Assembly (NCBI GenBank): GCA_025936755.1
Contig: JAICSS010000022.1
Span: 1 to 43,386 of the forward strand
Direction of reading: 5' to 3'
DNA: 43,386 nt
Origin: Solirubrobacterales bacterium
GTDB lineage: Bacteria > Actinomycetota > Thermoleophilia > Solirubrobacterales > 70-9
Part shown: one piece after another, positions 22,455-30,701 of the stretch
Numbering within the stretch: position 1 is the stretch's first letter
How the letters are laid out: the number at the start of each line of letters is the position of its first letter
Position numbers and translations under genes: made by a program
Notes under the pieces: model-generated
Seen by the model: the letters and a program-made list of their open reading frames with translations, nothing else
What the model was told of the DNA's origin: nothing
The model's database searches: none

Positions 22455-22460
22455 TAGCGT
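22455..22460 (+). promoter_or_regulatory. -10 box TAGCGT for map
   Basis: TAGCGT ends 7 nt before the ATG at 22468. This spacing supports ATG 22468 over the GTG at 22459, which overlaps the box itself. Confidence 0.4.
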
Positions 22461-22467
22461 GTACCGA

Positions 22468-23229
22468 ATGATCATCAAGAAGACCCCGGAGCAGGTCGAC
22501 CAGATGGCCGCCTCCGGCGCCATCCTCGTCCGCTGCCTGAAGATGCTCGCCTCGAAGGCCCGGCCCGGGACCACCACCGAGGAGCTGGACGCGGCGGCGG
22601 AGAAGTTCATCCGCTCGCAGGGGGCGACGCCCGCCTTCAAGGGCTACCGCGGCTTCCCGGGCTCGATCTGCGCCTCGCCCAACTCGATGGTCGTCCACGG
22701 CATCCCCGGCGGCTACGAGCTGAAGCGCGGCGACCTGATCTCGATCGACGTCGGCGTGGTCAAGGACGGCTGGGTCTCCGACGCGGCGATGACGCTGCCG
22801 ATCGGCCCGGTCAGCCCCGAGGCGCAGAAGCTCCTCGACGTGACCAAGGCCTCGCTCTTCGCCGGGGTCGAGCAGGTGCGGCCGGGCAACCACCTCGGCG
22901 ACGTCTCCAGCGCGATCCAGCGCACGGTGGAGACCGAGGGCCTCTCGATCATCCGCACCCTGGTCGGCCACGGGATCGGGCGCGACATGCACGAGGAACC
23001 GCAGGTCCCGAACTTCGGCGAGCCCGGCAAGGGGGCGGAGCTGGAGGAGGGGATGGTGCTGGCGATCGAGCCGATGGTCAACGCCGGCGGGGCCGAGGTC
23101 CAGATGGGCGACGACGGCTGGTCGGTCTACTCCGAGGACGGCTCGCTCGCCGCCCACTTCGAGTTCACGGTCGCCGTGACGCCGGACGGGCCGCGGATTC
23201 TCACCCCCTGGCACGAGGAGTCCGACTAG
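22468..23229 (+). CDS. map: Methionine aminopeptidase, type I
   Basis: This 253-residue metalloprotease removes the initiator methionine from nascent proteins. All five metal ligands are present: Asp94, Asp105, His168, Glu201 and Glu232 (numbered from the ATG at 22468). A GTG nine bases upstream would add three residues, but the promoter spacing favours the ATG. Its place after adk is standard; infA and rpmJ, which usually follow, are displaced by two unrelated genes here. Confidence 0.96.
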   Translation: MIIKKTPEQVDQMAASGAILVRCLKMLASKARPGTTTEELDAAAEKFIRSQGATPAFKGYRGFPGSICASPNSMVVHGIPGGYELKRGDLISIDVGVVKDGWVSDAAMTLPIGPVSPEAQKLLDVTKASLFAGVEQVRPGNHLGDVSSAIQRTVETEGLSIIRTLVGHGIGRDMHEEPQVPNFGEPGKGAELEEGMVLAIEPMVNAGGAEVQMGDDGWSVYSEDGSLAAHFEFTVAVTPDGPRILTPWHEESD

Positions 23230-23280
23230 CCGGACAGCCAGCCGGGTAGTCTTCCGCTTGCGGTGGGGCGCCGCGACGAG

Positions 23281-23289
23281 AAGGAGAGG
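23281..23289 (+). promoter_or_regulatory. Shine-Dalgarno that decides a TTG start
   Basis: AAGGAGAGG lies 3 nt before TTG at 23293. It is the best ribosome binding site in the region and argues for TTG initiation rather than GTG at 23263. A TAGTCT -10-like box lies at 23247-23252. Confidence 0.5.
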
Positions 23290-23292
23290 TCC

Positions 23293-25974
23293 TTGCGTAT
23301 TCGAAGCCGTGCCCGCCCCGCGCTCTCGCTGTCGATCGCGCTGGTCGCCCTTGCGATCGCCGCCCCTCCGGTCGCGGCCGCCCCCGCGCCGTATGGAGCC
23401 AACGACGCCGGCGGCTTCCGCAACGTGCTGCCGCCGGGTGAGAACGGAACCGCCAGCTTCAGCGAGATCCTCGCCTTCCGCGGCCCCGGCCTGCTGCCGC
23501 CGCACGCCGCCGACCAGCAGCCGCTCTACGAAAACCTCCTCTACGCGGCGCCGACGCTGACCGAAGACCAGATCCCGAACTACTTCAAGGACGCCACCTT
23601 CGGCGTCCCCGCCGGGGAAGTCGCCTCGACGATCGAACCGCGCCCCGGGGCGACGATCGTCCGCGACAAAGCCTTCGGCGTCCCCCACGTCTACGGCGTC
23701 ACCCGCGCCGACACGATGTTCGGCGCCGGCTACGCGGGGGCGGCCGACCGCCTCTTCCTGATGGACGTGCTGCGCCACACCGGCCGCGCCGAACTCGCCT
23801 CCTTCCTCGGCGGCTCCAACGCCGGCGCCGACGCCAGCCAGTGGCAGTTCGCGCCCTACACCGAAGCCGACCTCGAAAAGCAGCTGGTGCAGGCGCCGCA
23901 GCTCTACGGCGCCCTCGGGCAGCAGGCGGTCGACGACGTCAACGCCTACGTCGAAGGCATCAACGCCTACATCGCCGCCGCCCGGCTCGACCCCGAGCTG
24001 AAGCCGGGCGAGTACACGCTGCTGAACAAGCCGATGGAACCGTGGAAGCCGACCGACGTGATCGCGATCGCCTCGCTGGTCGGCGGCATCTTCGGCCAGG
24101 GCGGCGGCAACGAGCTGAACTCGGCGCTGACGATGCAGGCCTTCGTCAAGCGGATGGGGAAGAAGGCCGGGCGCAGGGCCTGGGCGGACTTCCGCTCCAA
24201 GAACGATCCCGAGGCGCCGACCACCGTCTCCAAGCGCTTCCCCTACGAGACCCGCGGCGCCTTCGCCAAGCGCGGCCTGGCGCTGCCGGACCCGGGCAGC
24301 GTCCGCTTCACCCAGACCGCCAGCGTCTCGACGGCGCCGGGGCGCTCGACCGCCACCGTCGGCCAGCGCCTGCAGGCGGCGATCGAAGCGGCCGGCCACG
24401 CCTCCAACTGGGAGCTCGTCTCCGCCAGGGAGTCGGCCAGCGGCCACCCGATCGCGGTGATGGGGCCGCAGGTCGGCTACTTCGTGCCCCAGATCCTCCA
24501 GGAGGTCGACCTCCACGGCCCGGGCATCGATGCCCGCGGCGCCGCCGTCCCCGGGGTCAGCCTCTACGTCCAGCTCGGCCACGGCCGCGACTACGCCTGG
24601 AGCGCCACCACCGCCACCTCCGACAACGTCGACACCTTCGCCGAGGTCCTCTGCAAGGACAAGTTCCACTACCTCTACCGCGGCAGGTGCCTGGCGATGG
24701 AAAAGCTCGAAAAGAGCGAGAGCTGGACCTCGAACGCCGCCGACACGACCCCCGCCGGCTCGCAGACGCTGGTCGCCTACCGCACCGTGCACGGGATCGT
24801 CTACGCCCGCGGCAGGGTCGGCGGCAGGAAGGTCGCCTTCGCCCGCCAGCGCAGCACCTACGGTCACGAGGCCGACTCGGTCGTCGGCTTCGCCCAGCTG
24901 AACGAACCGGGGGTGGTGACGGGCCCGGCCGGCTTCGAGAAGGCGGTCTCCAACATCAACTTCCTCTTCAACTGGAGCTACGTCGACTCCGAACACATCG
25001 CCTACGCGCTCTCGGGCTGGATGCCGCAGCGGGCAAAGGGCACCTCGCCGGACTTCCCGGTCCTCGGCACCGGCAAGTACGACTGGAAGGGCTACAAGCC
25101 GGCGAGCCGGACCGCGAGCTGGCTGCCGTTCGCCAAGCACCCGCAGGCGGTCGACCCGCCCTTTCTCGTCTCCTGGAACAACAAGCAGGCGCCGGGCTGG
25201 GCGGCTGCGGACGACAAGTACAGCTACGGGCCGCTGTTCCGCTCGCAGATGATCGCCGACAAGGTCAGGGCGGCGACCAAGGGCAGGAAGAAGATGACGA
25301 TCGCCCAGCTCGTCCAGGCGATGGAGGAACCGGCCACCCAGGACCTGCGCGGCTACCGCCTGCTGCCGACGATCCTCGAGGCCGTCGGCAAGCCGTCCTC
25401 GCCGAAGCTGCGCCGGGCGCTGGCAAGGCTGAAGGCGTGGCACCGGCACGGCGCCCACCGCCGCGACCTCGACCGCGACGGCGTCTACGAGGAAAACGAC
25501 GCGGTGGAGCTGATGGACGCCTGGTGGCCGAAGCTGGTCGCGGGCGAGTTCATGCCGGTGCTGGGAGCGAAGACCTACGCGGCGCTGGAAGGGATGGTGC
25601 GGACCGGCAGCTACACCGGCGGCTCGCCGACCGAACCGGACTTCTCGGACGGCTGGTGGAGCTACGTCTCCAAGGACCTGCGCGACCTCTTCGGCCCGAA
25701 GCCGAAGGGCGCCTGGAGCCGGGTCTACTGCGGCGGGGGCTCGAAGCAGAAGTGCCGCCGCATCCTCCAGCGCACTCTCGCCGCTGCCCTGAAGACGACC
25801 CCGCAGCAGCTCTACGGCGGCGGCGACGGCGCCTGCGCAGACAACCCCCAGCCCGCCTGCTTCGACCAGAACCGGCCGGCGGTGACCGGCGGCATCTCCC
25901 TGCCCCCGTTCCCGTTCCAGAACCGCCCGACCTTCCAGCAGGTGGTGACGCCGACCCAAAAGCTGCCCCGCTGA
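23293..25974 (+). CDS. Secreted penicillin acylase family Ntn-hydrolase
   Basis: The product is 893 residues from the TTG at 23293. A signal peptide is clear: RIRSRARPALSLSIALVALA then AIAAPPVAAAP. It fits the penicillin/acyl-homoserine-lactone acylase fold, which self-cleaves to expose an N-terminal serine. Ser371 in GHASNWELV matches that nucleophile, giving an alpha part of ~340 and a beta part of ~520 residues. The following segment SGHPIAVMGPQVGY is typical. Substrates of relatives include penicillins, AHLs and other amides, so the reaction is amide hydrolysis but the substrate is unknown. It lies within the spc/alpha ribosomal cluster, between map and rpmJ. Confidence 0.88.
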   Translation: MRIRSRARPALSLSIALVALAIAAPPVAAAPAPYGANDAGGFRNVLPPGENGTASFSEILAFRGPGLLPPHAADQQPLYENLLYAAPTLTEDQIPNYFKDATFGVPAGEVASTIEPRPGATIVRDKAFGVPHVYGVTRADTMFGAGYAGAADRLFLMDVLRHTGRAELASFLGGSNAGADASQWQFAPYTEADLEKQLVQAPQLYGALGQQAVDDVNAYVEGINAYIAAARLDPELKPGEYTLLNKPMEPWKPTDVIAIASLVGGIFGQGGGNELNSALTMQAFVKRMGKKAGRRAWADFRSKNDPEAPTTVSKRFPYETRGAFAKRGLALPDPGSVRFTQTASVSTAPGRSTATVGQRLQAAIEAAGHASNWELVSARESASGHPIAVMGPQVGYFVPQILQEVDLHGPGIDARGAAVPGVSLYVQLGHGRDYAWSATTATSDNVDTFAEVLCKDKFHYLYRGRCLAMEKLEKSESWTSNAADTTPAGSQTLVAYRTVHGIVYARGRVGGRKVAFARQRSTYGHEADSVVGFAQLNEPGVVTGPAGFEKAVSNINFLFNWSYVDSEHIAYALSGWMPQRAKGTSPDFPVLGTGKYDWKGYKPASRTASWLPFAKHPQAVDPPFLVSWNNKQAPGWAAADDKYSYGPLFRSQMIADKVRAATKGRKKMTIAQLVQAMEEPATQDLRGYRLLPTILEAVGKPSSPKLRRALARLKAWHRHGAHRRDLDRDGVYEENDAVELMDAWWPKLVAGEFMPVLGAKTYAALEGMVRTGSYTGGSPTEPDFSDGWWSYVSKDLRDLFGPKPKGAWSRVYCGGGSKQKCRRILQRTLAAALKTTPQQLYGGGDGACADNPQPACFDQNRPAVTGGISLPPFPFQNRPTFQQVVTPTQKLPR

Positions 25975-25976
25975 GG

Positions 25977-25982
25977 CAGAAT
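25977..25982 (+). promoter_or_regulatory. -10 box CAGAAT for the O-methyltransferase
   Basis: CAGAAT ends 6 nt before the ATG at 25989 and is close to the TAGAAT seen before surE. It suggests a leaderless transcript separate from the acylase gene. Confidence 0.35.
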
Positions 25983-25988
25983 CAGCGC

Positions 25989-26651
25989 ATGGACCAGGAG
26001 CTGTTCTCAGCCGTCGACGCGTTCGTCGGCGAGACGATCGTCAAGGAGGACGAGGGGCTGCGGGGAGCGGTTGAGGCCGCCGAGGCGGCGGGGCTGCCGG
26101 CGATCCAGGTCTCGCCGCCGCAGGGAAGGCTGCTGCAGCTGCTGGTGCGGCTGGTCGGGGCGACGCGGATCCTCGAGTTCGGGACGCTCGGCGGTTACAG
26201 CGCGATCCTGATGGCGCGGGCGCTGGAGGACGGGCGGTTGATCACGCTGGAGGCGAAGCCGGAGTACGCCGAGGTGGCGCGCCGAAGCATCGATGCTGCC
26301 GGCGTCGGGGGGAAGGTCGAGATCCGGGTCGGGCCGGCGCTGGAGGCGCTGCCGGGCCTGGAGGAGGAGGGGCCCTTCGACCTCGTCTTCATCGACGCCG
26401 ACAAGGTCAACACGCCCAACTACTTCGCCTGGGCGCTGGACCGCACCCGGCCGGGCGGCCTGATCGTCGCCGACAACGTCGTCCGCGACGGCACCCTCGC
26501 CGACGCCGGCGCCGCCGACGAATCGACCCGGGCCCAGCGCCGCCTGCACGAGATGCTGGCGGAGGAGGCGCGGGTCAGCGCCACCACCGTCCAGACCGTC
26601 GGCGTCAAGGGCTACGATGGCTTCCTGATCGCCCTCGTCGAGCCTGTGTGA
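25989..26651 (+). CDS. O-methyltransferase, family 3 (caffeoyl-CoA OMT-like)
   Basis: The 220-residue product has the SAM-binding motif [14 protein letters not shown] (about residues 60-73) and the metal-binding DLVFIDADK and IVADNVV motifs of cation-dependent O-methyltransferases. Such enzymes methylate catechol-type hydroxyls; the substrate here is unknown. The ATG at 25989 is chosen because the protein family begins near this point and a -10-like box precedes it; the open frame upstream is only the shadow of the acylase gene. It occupies the place where infA usually precedes rpmJ. Confidence 0.9.
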   Translation: MDQELFSAVDAFVGETIVKEDEGLRGAVEAAEAAGLPAIQVSPPQGRLLQLLVRLVGATRILEFGTLGGYSAILMARALEDGRLITLEAKPEYAEVARRSIDAAGVGGKVEIRVGPALEALPGLEEEGPFDLVFIDADKVNTPNYFAWALDRTRPGGLIVADNVVRDGTLADAGAADESTRAQRRLHEMLAEEARVSATTVQTVGVKGYDGFLIALVEPV

Positions 26652-26689
26652 AGCGCGCGAGCGCCAGGCATCGCCAAGGCGTCGCCCCT

Positions 26690-26703
26690 GCTATCTTTCC
26701 CGG
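26690..26703 (+). promoter_or_regulatory. Promoter element upstream of rpmJ
   Basis: GCTATCTTTCCCGG includes the -10-like TATCTT and matches the element upstream of tuf (8856-8869) in 13 of 14 bases. It lies 85 nt before the rpmJ ATG and would start the rpmJ-rpsM-rpsK-rpsD-rpoA-rplQ transcript independently of the genes inserted upstream. Confidence 0.5.
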
Positions 26704-26724
26704 TCGGCCTAGTTGGCCGGTTGG
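26700..26724 (+). other. Possible RNA hairpin in the rpmJ leader
   Basis: CCGGTCGGCC and GGCCGGTTGG can pair over 10 positions, counting three G-U pairs, around TAGTT. It lies directly at the proposed 5' end of the alpha-operon mRNA. S4 autoregulates its operon through a leader structure in E. coli, but nothing here proves a similar role. Confidence 0.3.
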
Positions 26725-26788
26725 TTCGTCCTGCCGTCCGATTCCTGGGGCGCGTGGGAATCCTGTTGTCGATACGAGATCCGGAGCA

Positions 26789-26902
26789 ATGAAGGTTCGA
26801 GCTTCCGTCAAGCCGATGTGCGAGAAGTGCAAGGTAATCCGCCGAAACGGGGCGGTCCTGGTGATCTGCCAGAACCCGCGCCACAAGCAGAGGCAGGGCT
26901 AG
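26789..26902 (+). CDS. rpmJ: 50S ribosomal protein L36
   Basis: This is a 37-residue protein, [19 protein letters not shown], with the zinc ligands Cys11, Cys14, Cys27 and His32. This is the zinc-binding form of L36. A CCGGAG Shine-Dalgarno precedes the ATG, so the short form is preferred to any upstream in-frame extension. rpsM starts 2 nt after the stop. Confidence 0.96.
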   Translation: MKVRASVKPMCEKCKVIRRNGAVLVICQNPRHKQRQG

Positions 26903-26904
26903 CC

Positions 26905-27276
26905 GTGGCACGGATCGCCGGCATCAACGTCCCGGTCAACAAACGGGTCGAGATCGGACTCACCTACATCTTCGGCATCGGCCGCTCGACGGCGCTGCAG
27001 ATCCTCGCCGAGACCGGCGTCGACCCCGGCACCCAGGTCAAGGACCTGACCGAGGACGAGGTGATGAAACTGCGCGAAGCTGTCGAGAACCGCGAAGTCG
27101 AGGGAGACCTCCGGCGCGATCGCTCGCAGAACGTCAAACGGCTGATGGAGATCGGCTCCTACCGCGGCCTTCGTCACCGCCGCGGGCTTCCCGTCCGCGG
27201 CCAGCGGACCAAGACGAACGCCCGCGGCCGCAAGGGGCCCCGGCGCCTCAGCGTCGCCGGTAAGCGCAAGGTATAG
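26905..27276 (+). CDS. rpsM: 30S ribosomal protein S13
   Basis: This is 123 residues from a GTG start ([28 protein letters not shown]), with the conserved [28 protein letters not shown] across the C-terminus. S13 is a 30S head protein that contacts the P-site tRNA and forms bridges to the 50S. The start is the standard one for the family. Confidence 0.97.
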   Translation: MARIAGINVPVNKRVEIGLTYIFGIGRSTALQILAETGVDPGTQVKDLTEDEVMKLREAVENREVEGDLRRDRSQNVKRLMEIGSYRGLRHRRGLPVRGQRTKTNARGRKGPRRLSVAGKRKV

Positions 27277-27284
27277 GCAGGATC

Positions 27285-27683
27285 ATGGCTGAGAAAAAAC
27301 CCGCCAAAGGGCGCACGCGCCGCCGCGTCAAAAAGAACGTCACCTACGGGCAGGCGCACATCAAGACTTCCTTCAACAACACGATCGTCACCCTGACCGA
27401 CACCGACGGCAACGTGATCGCCTGGGAGTCGGCCGGCTCGGCCGGATTCAAAGGCTCCCGCAAGTCGACTCCGTTCGCCGCCCAGGTGACCGCCGACGCG
27501 GCCGCCAAAAAGGGCATGGAACACGGTCTCGAGCGGGTCGAGGTCTTCGCCAAGGGCGCCGGCTCGGGCCGCGAGACGGCGATCCGCTCGCTGCAGGCCG
27601 CCGGCCTCGACGTCACCACCGTCAAGGACGTCTCGCCGCAGGCCCACAACGGCTGCCGGCCGAAGAAGCGGAGGAGGGTCTAG
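27285..27683 (+). CDS. rpsK: 30S ribosomal protein S11
   Basis: This is a 132-residue protein with [20 protein letters not shown] and the C-terminal [13 protein letters not shown]11 shapes the E-site on the 30S platform. The stop overlaps the rpsD GTG (TAGTG). Confidence 0.98.
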   Translation: MAEKKPAKGRTRRRVKKNVTYGQAHIKTSFNNTIVTLTDTDGNVIAWESAGSAGFKGSRKSTPFAAQVTADAAAKKGMEHGLERVEVFAKGAGSGRETAIRSLQAAGLDVTTVKDVSPQAHNGCRPKKRRRV

Positions 27684-28303
27684 TGGCTCGCGACACCGCC
27701 CCGCAGTGCAAGCAGTGCCGGCGCGAGGGCCAGAAGCTCTTCCTCAAGGGCGAGCGCTGCTTCACCGACAAGTGCGGCGTCGAGCGCCGTTCCTACCCGC
27801 CCGGCGAGCACGGCCGCGGCCGCCTGCGCCAGAGCGAGTACCGGGTGCAGCTGCGCGAGAAGCAGAAGACCCGCCGCTACTACCAGGTGCTGGAGAAACA
27901 GTTCCGCGCCTACTACGACAAGGCCTCCAGACAGGACGGCGTCACCGGCGAGAACCTGCTGCGGCTGCTCGAGTCCCGCTTCGACAACGTCCTCGTTCGC
28001 CTCGGCTTCGCCGCCTCGCGGCGCCAGGCGCGGCAGCTGATCACCCACGGCCACTGGCAGGTCAACGGCCGCCGGGTGAACATCCCCTCGTACCAGGTAC
28101 GACCCGAAGACATCATCTCGATCAAGGCCGGATCGAACGCCACCGACACGATCCAGCGGGCGACGGAACTGGTTTCCACGGTTCCCGCCTGGTTGCAGGC
28201 CGATCACGATGCCCTCACCGCCAAGGTCCTGCGCTACCCCGAGCGCTCCGAGATCTCGGCGCCGGTCCAGGAGCAGCTGATCGTCGAGCTGTACTCCAAG
28301 TAG
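27683..28303 (+). CDS. rpsD: 30S ribosomal protein S4
   Basis: This 206-residue protein is a primary 16S rRNA binder and part of the mRNA entry site. Its N-terminus carries four cysteines (9, 12, 26, 31), the zinc-binding S4 form. The S4 RNA-binding domain with [20 protein letters not shown] is in the middle. In E. coli S4 represses the alpha operon. The GTG start overlaps the rpsK stop by one base. Confidence 0.98.
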   Translation: MARDTAPQCKQCRREGQKLFLKGERCFTDKCGVERRSYPPGEHGRGRLRQSEYRVQLREKQKTRRYYQVLEKQFRAYYDKASRQDGVTGENLLRLLESRFDNVLVRLGFAASRRQARQLITHGHWQVNGRRVNIPSYQVRPEDIISIKAGSNATDTIQRATELVSTVPAWLQADHDALTAKVLRYPERSEISAPVQEQLIVELYSK

Positions 28304-28342
28304 CCCGGATACCGATTTCTGAACCACCAGAGCAAGGAACTC

Positions 28343-29323
28343 ATGACCACCGATTTCCAGGTCCCCCGCATCACCTCCGAGAAAGTCGACGACCGTCGCG
28401 GCACGTTCACGATCGAGCCGCTCGACAAGGGCTTCGGCTACACGTTCGGCAATAGCCTTCGCCGCGTCCTCCTCTCCTCGCTCGGCGGCGCCGCCATCAC
28501 CAGCGTCCGCATCGAGGGGGTCGCGCACGAGTTCTCGACCGTGCCCGGCGTCAAGGAGGACGTAACCGACATCATCCTCAACCTCAAGGACCTCGTCGTC
28601 CGCATGCACACCGACGCCGACGAGGTCGAGGCGCCGCTGGTCGCCACCGGCCCCGGCGAGGTGAAGGCGAAGGACATCGACCTCCCCTCCGGCGTCGAGA
28701 TCCTCAACCCCGATGCGCCGATCGCGACGCTCGAGAAAAAAACCAAGCTCGAGGTCTACCTGACGATCGGCCGCGGCCGCGGCTATTCGCCGGCCGAAGA
28801 GAACAAGTCCGACGAGCAGCCGATCGGCGTGATCCCGATCGACTCGATCTTCTCGCCGATCCGTCGCGCCTCCTACGCCGTCGACGCCGCCCGCGTCGGC
28901 CAGCGCACCGATTACGACAAGCTCAGCCTCGACCTCGAAACGGACGGCTCGATCGAGCCGGGGGCGGCGCTGCGCGAGGCTTCCGAGATCCTGATCAAGA
29001 GCCTGGCGATCTTCACCGACGCCGACCGGGTCGAGGAGCTGACCGCGCGTGAACCGCTGCCGGCGGCGCCGAGCGACGGCTTCTCCGCGGGCGGGGACGG
29101 CGGCGTCGCCGCCGCCAACGGCCTCGACGAGATCCTGATCGAGGAGCTCGAACTCGGCGTTCGCTCCTACAACTGCCTCAAGCGCGCCGGCGTGCAGACC
29201 GTCGGCGACCTCGTGCGCAAGTCGCGCGCGGAACTGAACGCGATTCCGAACTTCGGCCAGAAGTCGATCGAGGAAGTGATCGAGACCCTGCACTCCCGCG
29301 GCCTCGATCTGCAGGCGGACTAA
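28343..29323 (+). CDS. rpoA: RNA polymerase alpha subunit
   Basis: This 326-residue protein dimerises to seed RNA polymerase assembly. The N-terminal domain shows EPLDKGFGYTFGNSLRRVLLSS. A linker rich in Ala, Pro and Gly spans about residues 238-258. The C-terminal domain (EELELGVRSYNCLKRAGVQTV to GRGLDL-type end) binds UP elements and activators. It follows rpsD by 39 nt, with an AAGGA ribosome binding site. Confidence 0.98.
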   Translation: MTTDFQVPRITSEKVDDRRGTFTIEPLDKGFGYTFGNSLRRVLLSSLGGAAITSVRIEGVAHEFSTVPGVKEDVTDIILNLKDLVVRMHTDADEVEAPLVATGPGEVKAKDIDLPSGVEILNPDAPIATLEKKTKLEVYLTIGRGRGYSPAEENKSDEQPIGVIPIDSIFSPIRRASYAVDAARVGQRTDYDKLSLDLETDGSIEPGAALREASEILIKSLAIFTDADRVEELTAREPLPAAPSDGFSAGGDGGVAAANGLDEILIEELELGVRSYNCLKRAGVQTVGDLVRKSRAELNAIPNFGQKSIEEVIETLHSRGLDLQAD

Positions 29324-29350
29324 GGGTCTCGACGAGAGCGGAGCGGACTG

Positions 29351-29704
29351 ATGCGGCACAAGAAGAAGCGGAACAAGCTCAGCCGCGACTCCGCCCACCG
29401 CGAGGCGCTGCTCTCGAACCTCTCGAAGCAGCTGATCGAGCACGAGCGGATCCAGACCAGCCAGGCCAAGGCCAAGGCGGTCAAGCCCGAGGTCGAGAAG
29501 CTGATCACCCTGGCGAAACGCGGCGACCTCCACGCCCGCCGCCAGGCGCTGGCCAGCCTCCACAACGACAAGTTCATCGTCCACAAGCTGTTCGACGAGG
29601 TGGCGCCCCGCTACTCCGAGCGCCCCGGCGGCTACACCCGCATCGTCAAGCTCGGTCCGAGGAAGTCAGACTCGACCGAGATGGTCTACCTCGAGCTCGT
29701 TTAA
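29351..29704 (+). CDS. rplQ: 50S ribosomal protein L17
   Basis: This is a 117-residue protein, MRHKKKRNKLSRDSAHREAL, with VEKLITLAKRGDLHARRQAL and the end GGYTRIVKLGPRKSDSTEMVYLEL. L17 lies near the tunnel exit. It is the last gene of the alpha operon; a weak hairpin follows, then an unrelated gene. Confidence 0.98.
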   Translation: MRHKKKRNKLSRDSAHREALLSNLSKQLIEHERIQTSQAKAKAVKPEVEKLITLAKRGDLHARRQALASLHNDKFIVHKLFDEVAPRYSERPGGYTRIVKLGPRKSDSTEMVYLELV

Positions 29705-29705
29705 G

Positions 29706-29740
29706 CCCCGCAACCTGCGCGAAAACAGGCTGGGTCGGGG
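29706..29740 (+). terminator. Possible weak terminator after rplQ
   Basis: CCCCG (29706-29710) and CCTG (29714-29717) can pair with CAGG (29726-29729) and CGGGG (29736-29740) in an interrupted stem. It lies immediately after the rplQ stop, where the ribosomal transcript should end. Confidence 0.35.
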
Positions 29741-29774
29741 GGAGAGTCAGGGCGGCTGCTGACTTGAAGGCGCT

Positions 29775-30701
29775 ATGGCGCCCAAAACTCAGCAAGCACG
29801 GGAGGCAGCGGAGGAGGAGAGGGCACGCGAAGCGTGGAGGCTCGTAAAGAGGCAGCACGATGTGGTGTCGCGGCGGCAGCTCCTGGCGCTTAATTTCACT
29901 CCAGACGGGATCAAGCACCGGATCTCGATCGGACGACTTCACCAAGTGCAGCGTGGCGTTTATGCCGTCGGTCGTCCATCGCTTACCCCGCTCGGGCGCT
30001 GGATGGCAGCCGTTCTCGCGGGCGGTGAGGGTGCCGTTCTAAGTCACTCCAGCGCCGCTGCGCTTTGGCGCATCGGCTACGAGAAGCGCGACGTCATAGA
30101 GCTTTCCCTACCCGGCCCTTCCGACCGTCGGCGCAGCGGCCTCGAGATACACCGCCGTCCGTCCCTTCAACCCAGGGACACCACCAGCCGCCACGGCATC
30201 CCGGTCACCGCGCCGGTGCAGACCCTGATTGACCTGGCGCTGCGACTCGATAGGCGGGGAGTCGAGCGGACGATCAACGAGGCGGACAAATACGACCTCA
30301 TCCACCCGCCCGAGCTGCGAAGAGCCCTCGGGGAACGGGTCGGAGAGCCCGGAGTAGCAAGGCTCCGCCACATCCTCGACCGCCGCACGTTCCGTCTGAC
30401 CAAAGAGGAGCTCGAACGACGATTCTTGCCGCTGGCACGGCAGGTTGGCCTGCCGGCGCCATTGACCGGGCAGTGGGTCAACCGCTTCGAAGTCGACTTC
30501 TACTGGCCGGACATCGGCCTGGTCGTCGAGACCGACGGTCTGCGCTACCACCGCACGCCGGCCGAGCAGGCACGGGACCGGCTCCGCGATCAGGCCCACA
30601 CTGCGGCCGGCCTCACCCAGCTCCGCTTCACCCACGAGCAGGTCCGCTACGAACCGGACCACGTGGTCCGGATCCTTGCTGCGACCGCCAGTCAGCTGTA
30701 G
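29775..30701 (+). CDS. AbiEi-like winged-helix protein with C-terminal DUF559-type nuclease fold
   Basis: The 308-residue product has an N-terminal region (about 20-75: VSRRQLLALNFTPDGIKHRI, GRLHQVQRGVYAVG) typical of the AbiEi antitoxin helix-turn-helix family. Its C-terminus (about 235-300) resembles DUF559/Vsr-like PD-(D/E)xK folds, with NRFEVDFYWPDIGLVVETDG giving Asp241, Glu252 and Asp254. Such proteins are common, often in many copies, in actinobacteria; no AbiEii-like toxin gene is next to it. Function is unknown: a DNA-binding or nuclease role is inference. Base composition is less GC-rich than the neighbours, hinting at acquisition. It separates rplQ from truA, and its end overlaps convergent truA by 10 bp. 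Confidence 0.75.
   Translation: MAPKTQQAREAAEEERAREAWRLVKRQHDVVSRRQLLALNFTPDGIKHRISIGRLHQVQRGVYAVGRPSLTPLGRWMAAVLAGGEGAVLSHSSAAALWRIGYEKRDVIELSLPGPSDRRRSGLEIHRRPSLQPRDTTSRHGIPVTAPVQTLIDLALRLDRRGVERTINEADKYDLIHPPELRRALGERVGEPGVARLRHILDRRTFRLTKEELERRFLPLARQVGLPAPLTGQWVNRFEVDFYWPDIGLVVETDGLRYHRTPAEQARDRLRDQAHTAAGLTQLRFTHEQVRYEPDHVVRILAATASQL

Noticed and set aside
22459-22467. GTG at 22459 as start of map
   Set aside because: It overlaps the proposed -10 box and adds only three residues; ATG 22468 has better spacing.
20452-25959. An unbroken 1835-codon minus-strand reading frame opposite rplO's last bases, secY, adk, map and the acylase gene
   Set aside because: It mirrors the third-position GC bias of real plus-strand genes, is Arg/Val/Gly/Leu-rich low-complexity sequence with no recognisable domain, and has no promoter or ribosome binding site. 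It is a statistical shadow.
23263-25974. Acylase plus O-methyltransferase as a biosynthetic gene cluster
   Set aside because: Only two enzymes are present, with apparently separate promoters and no synthase, carrier or transporter; there is no support beyond adjacency.
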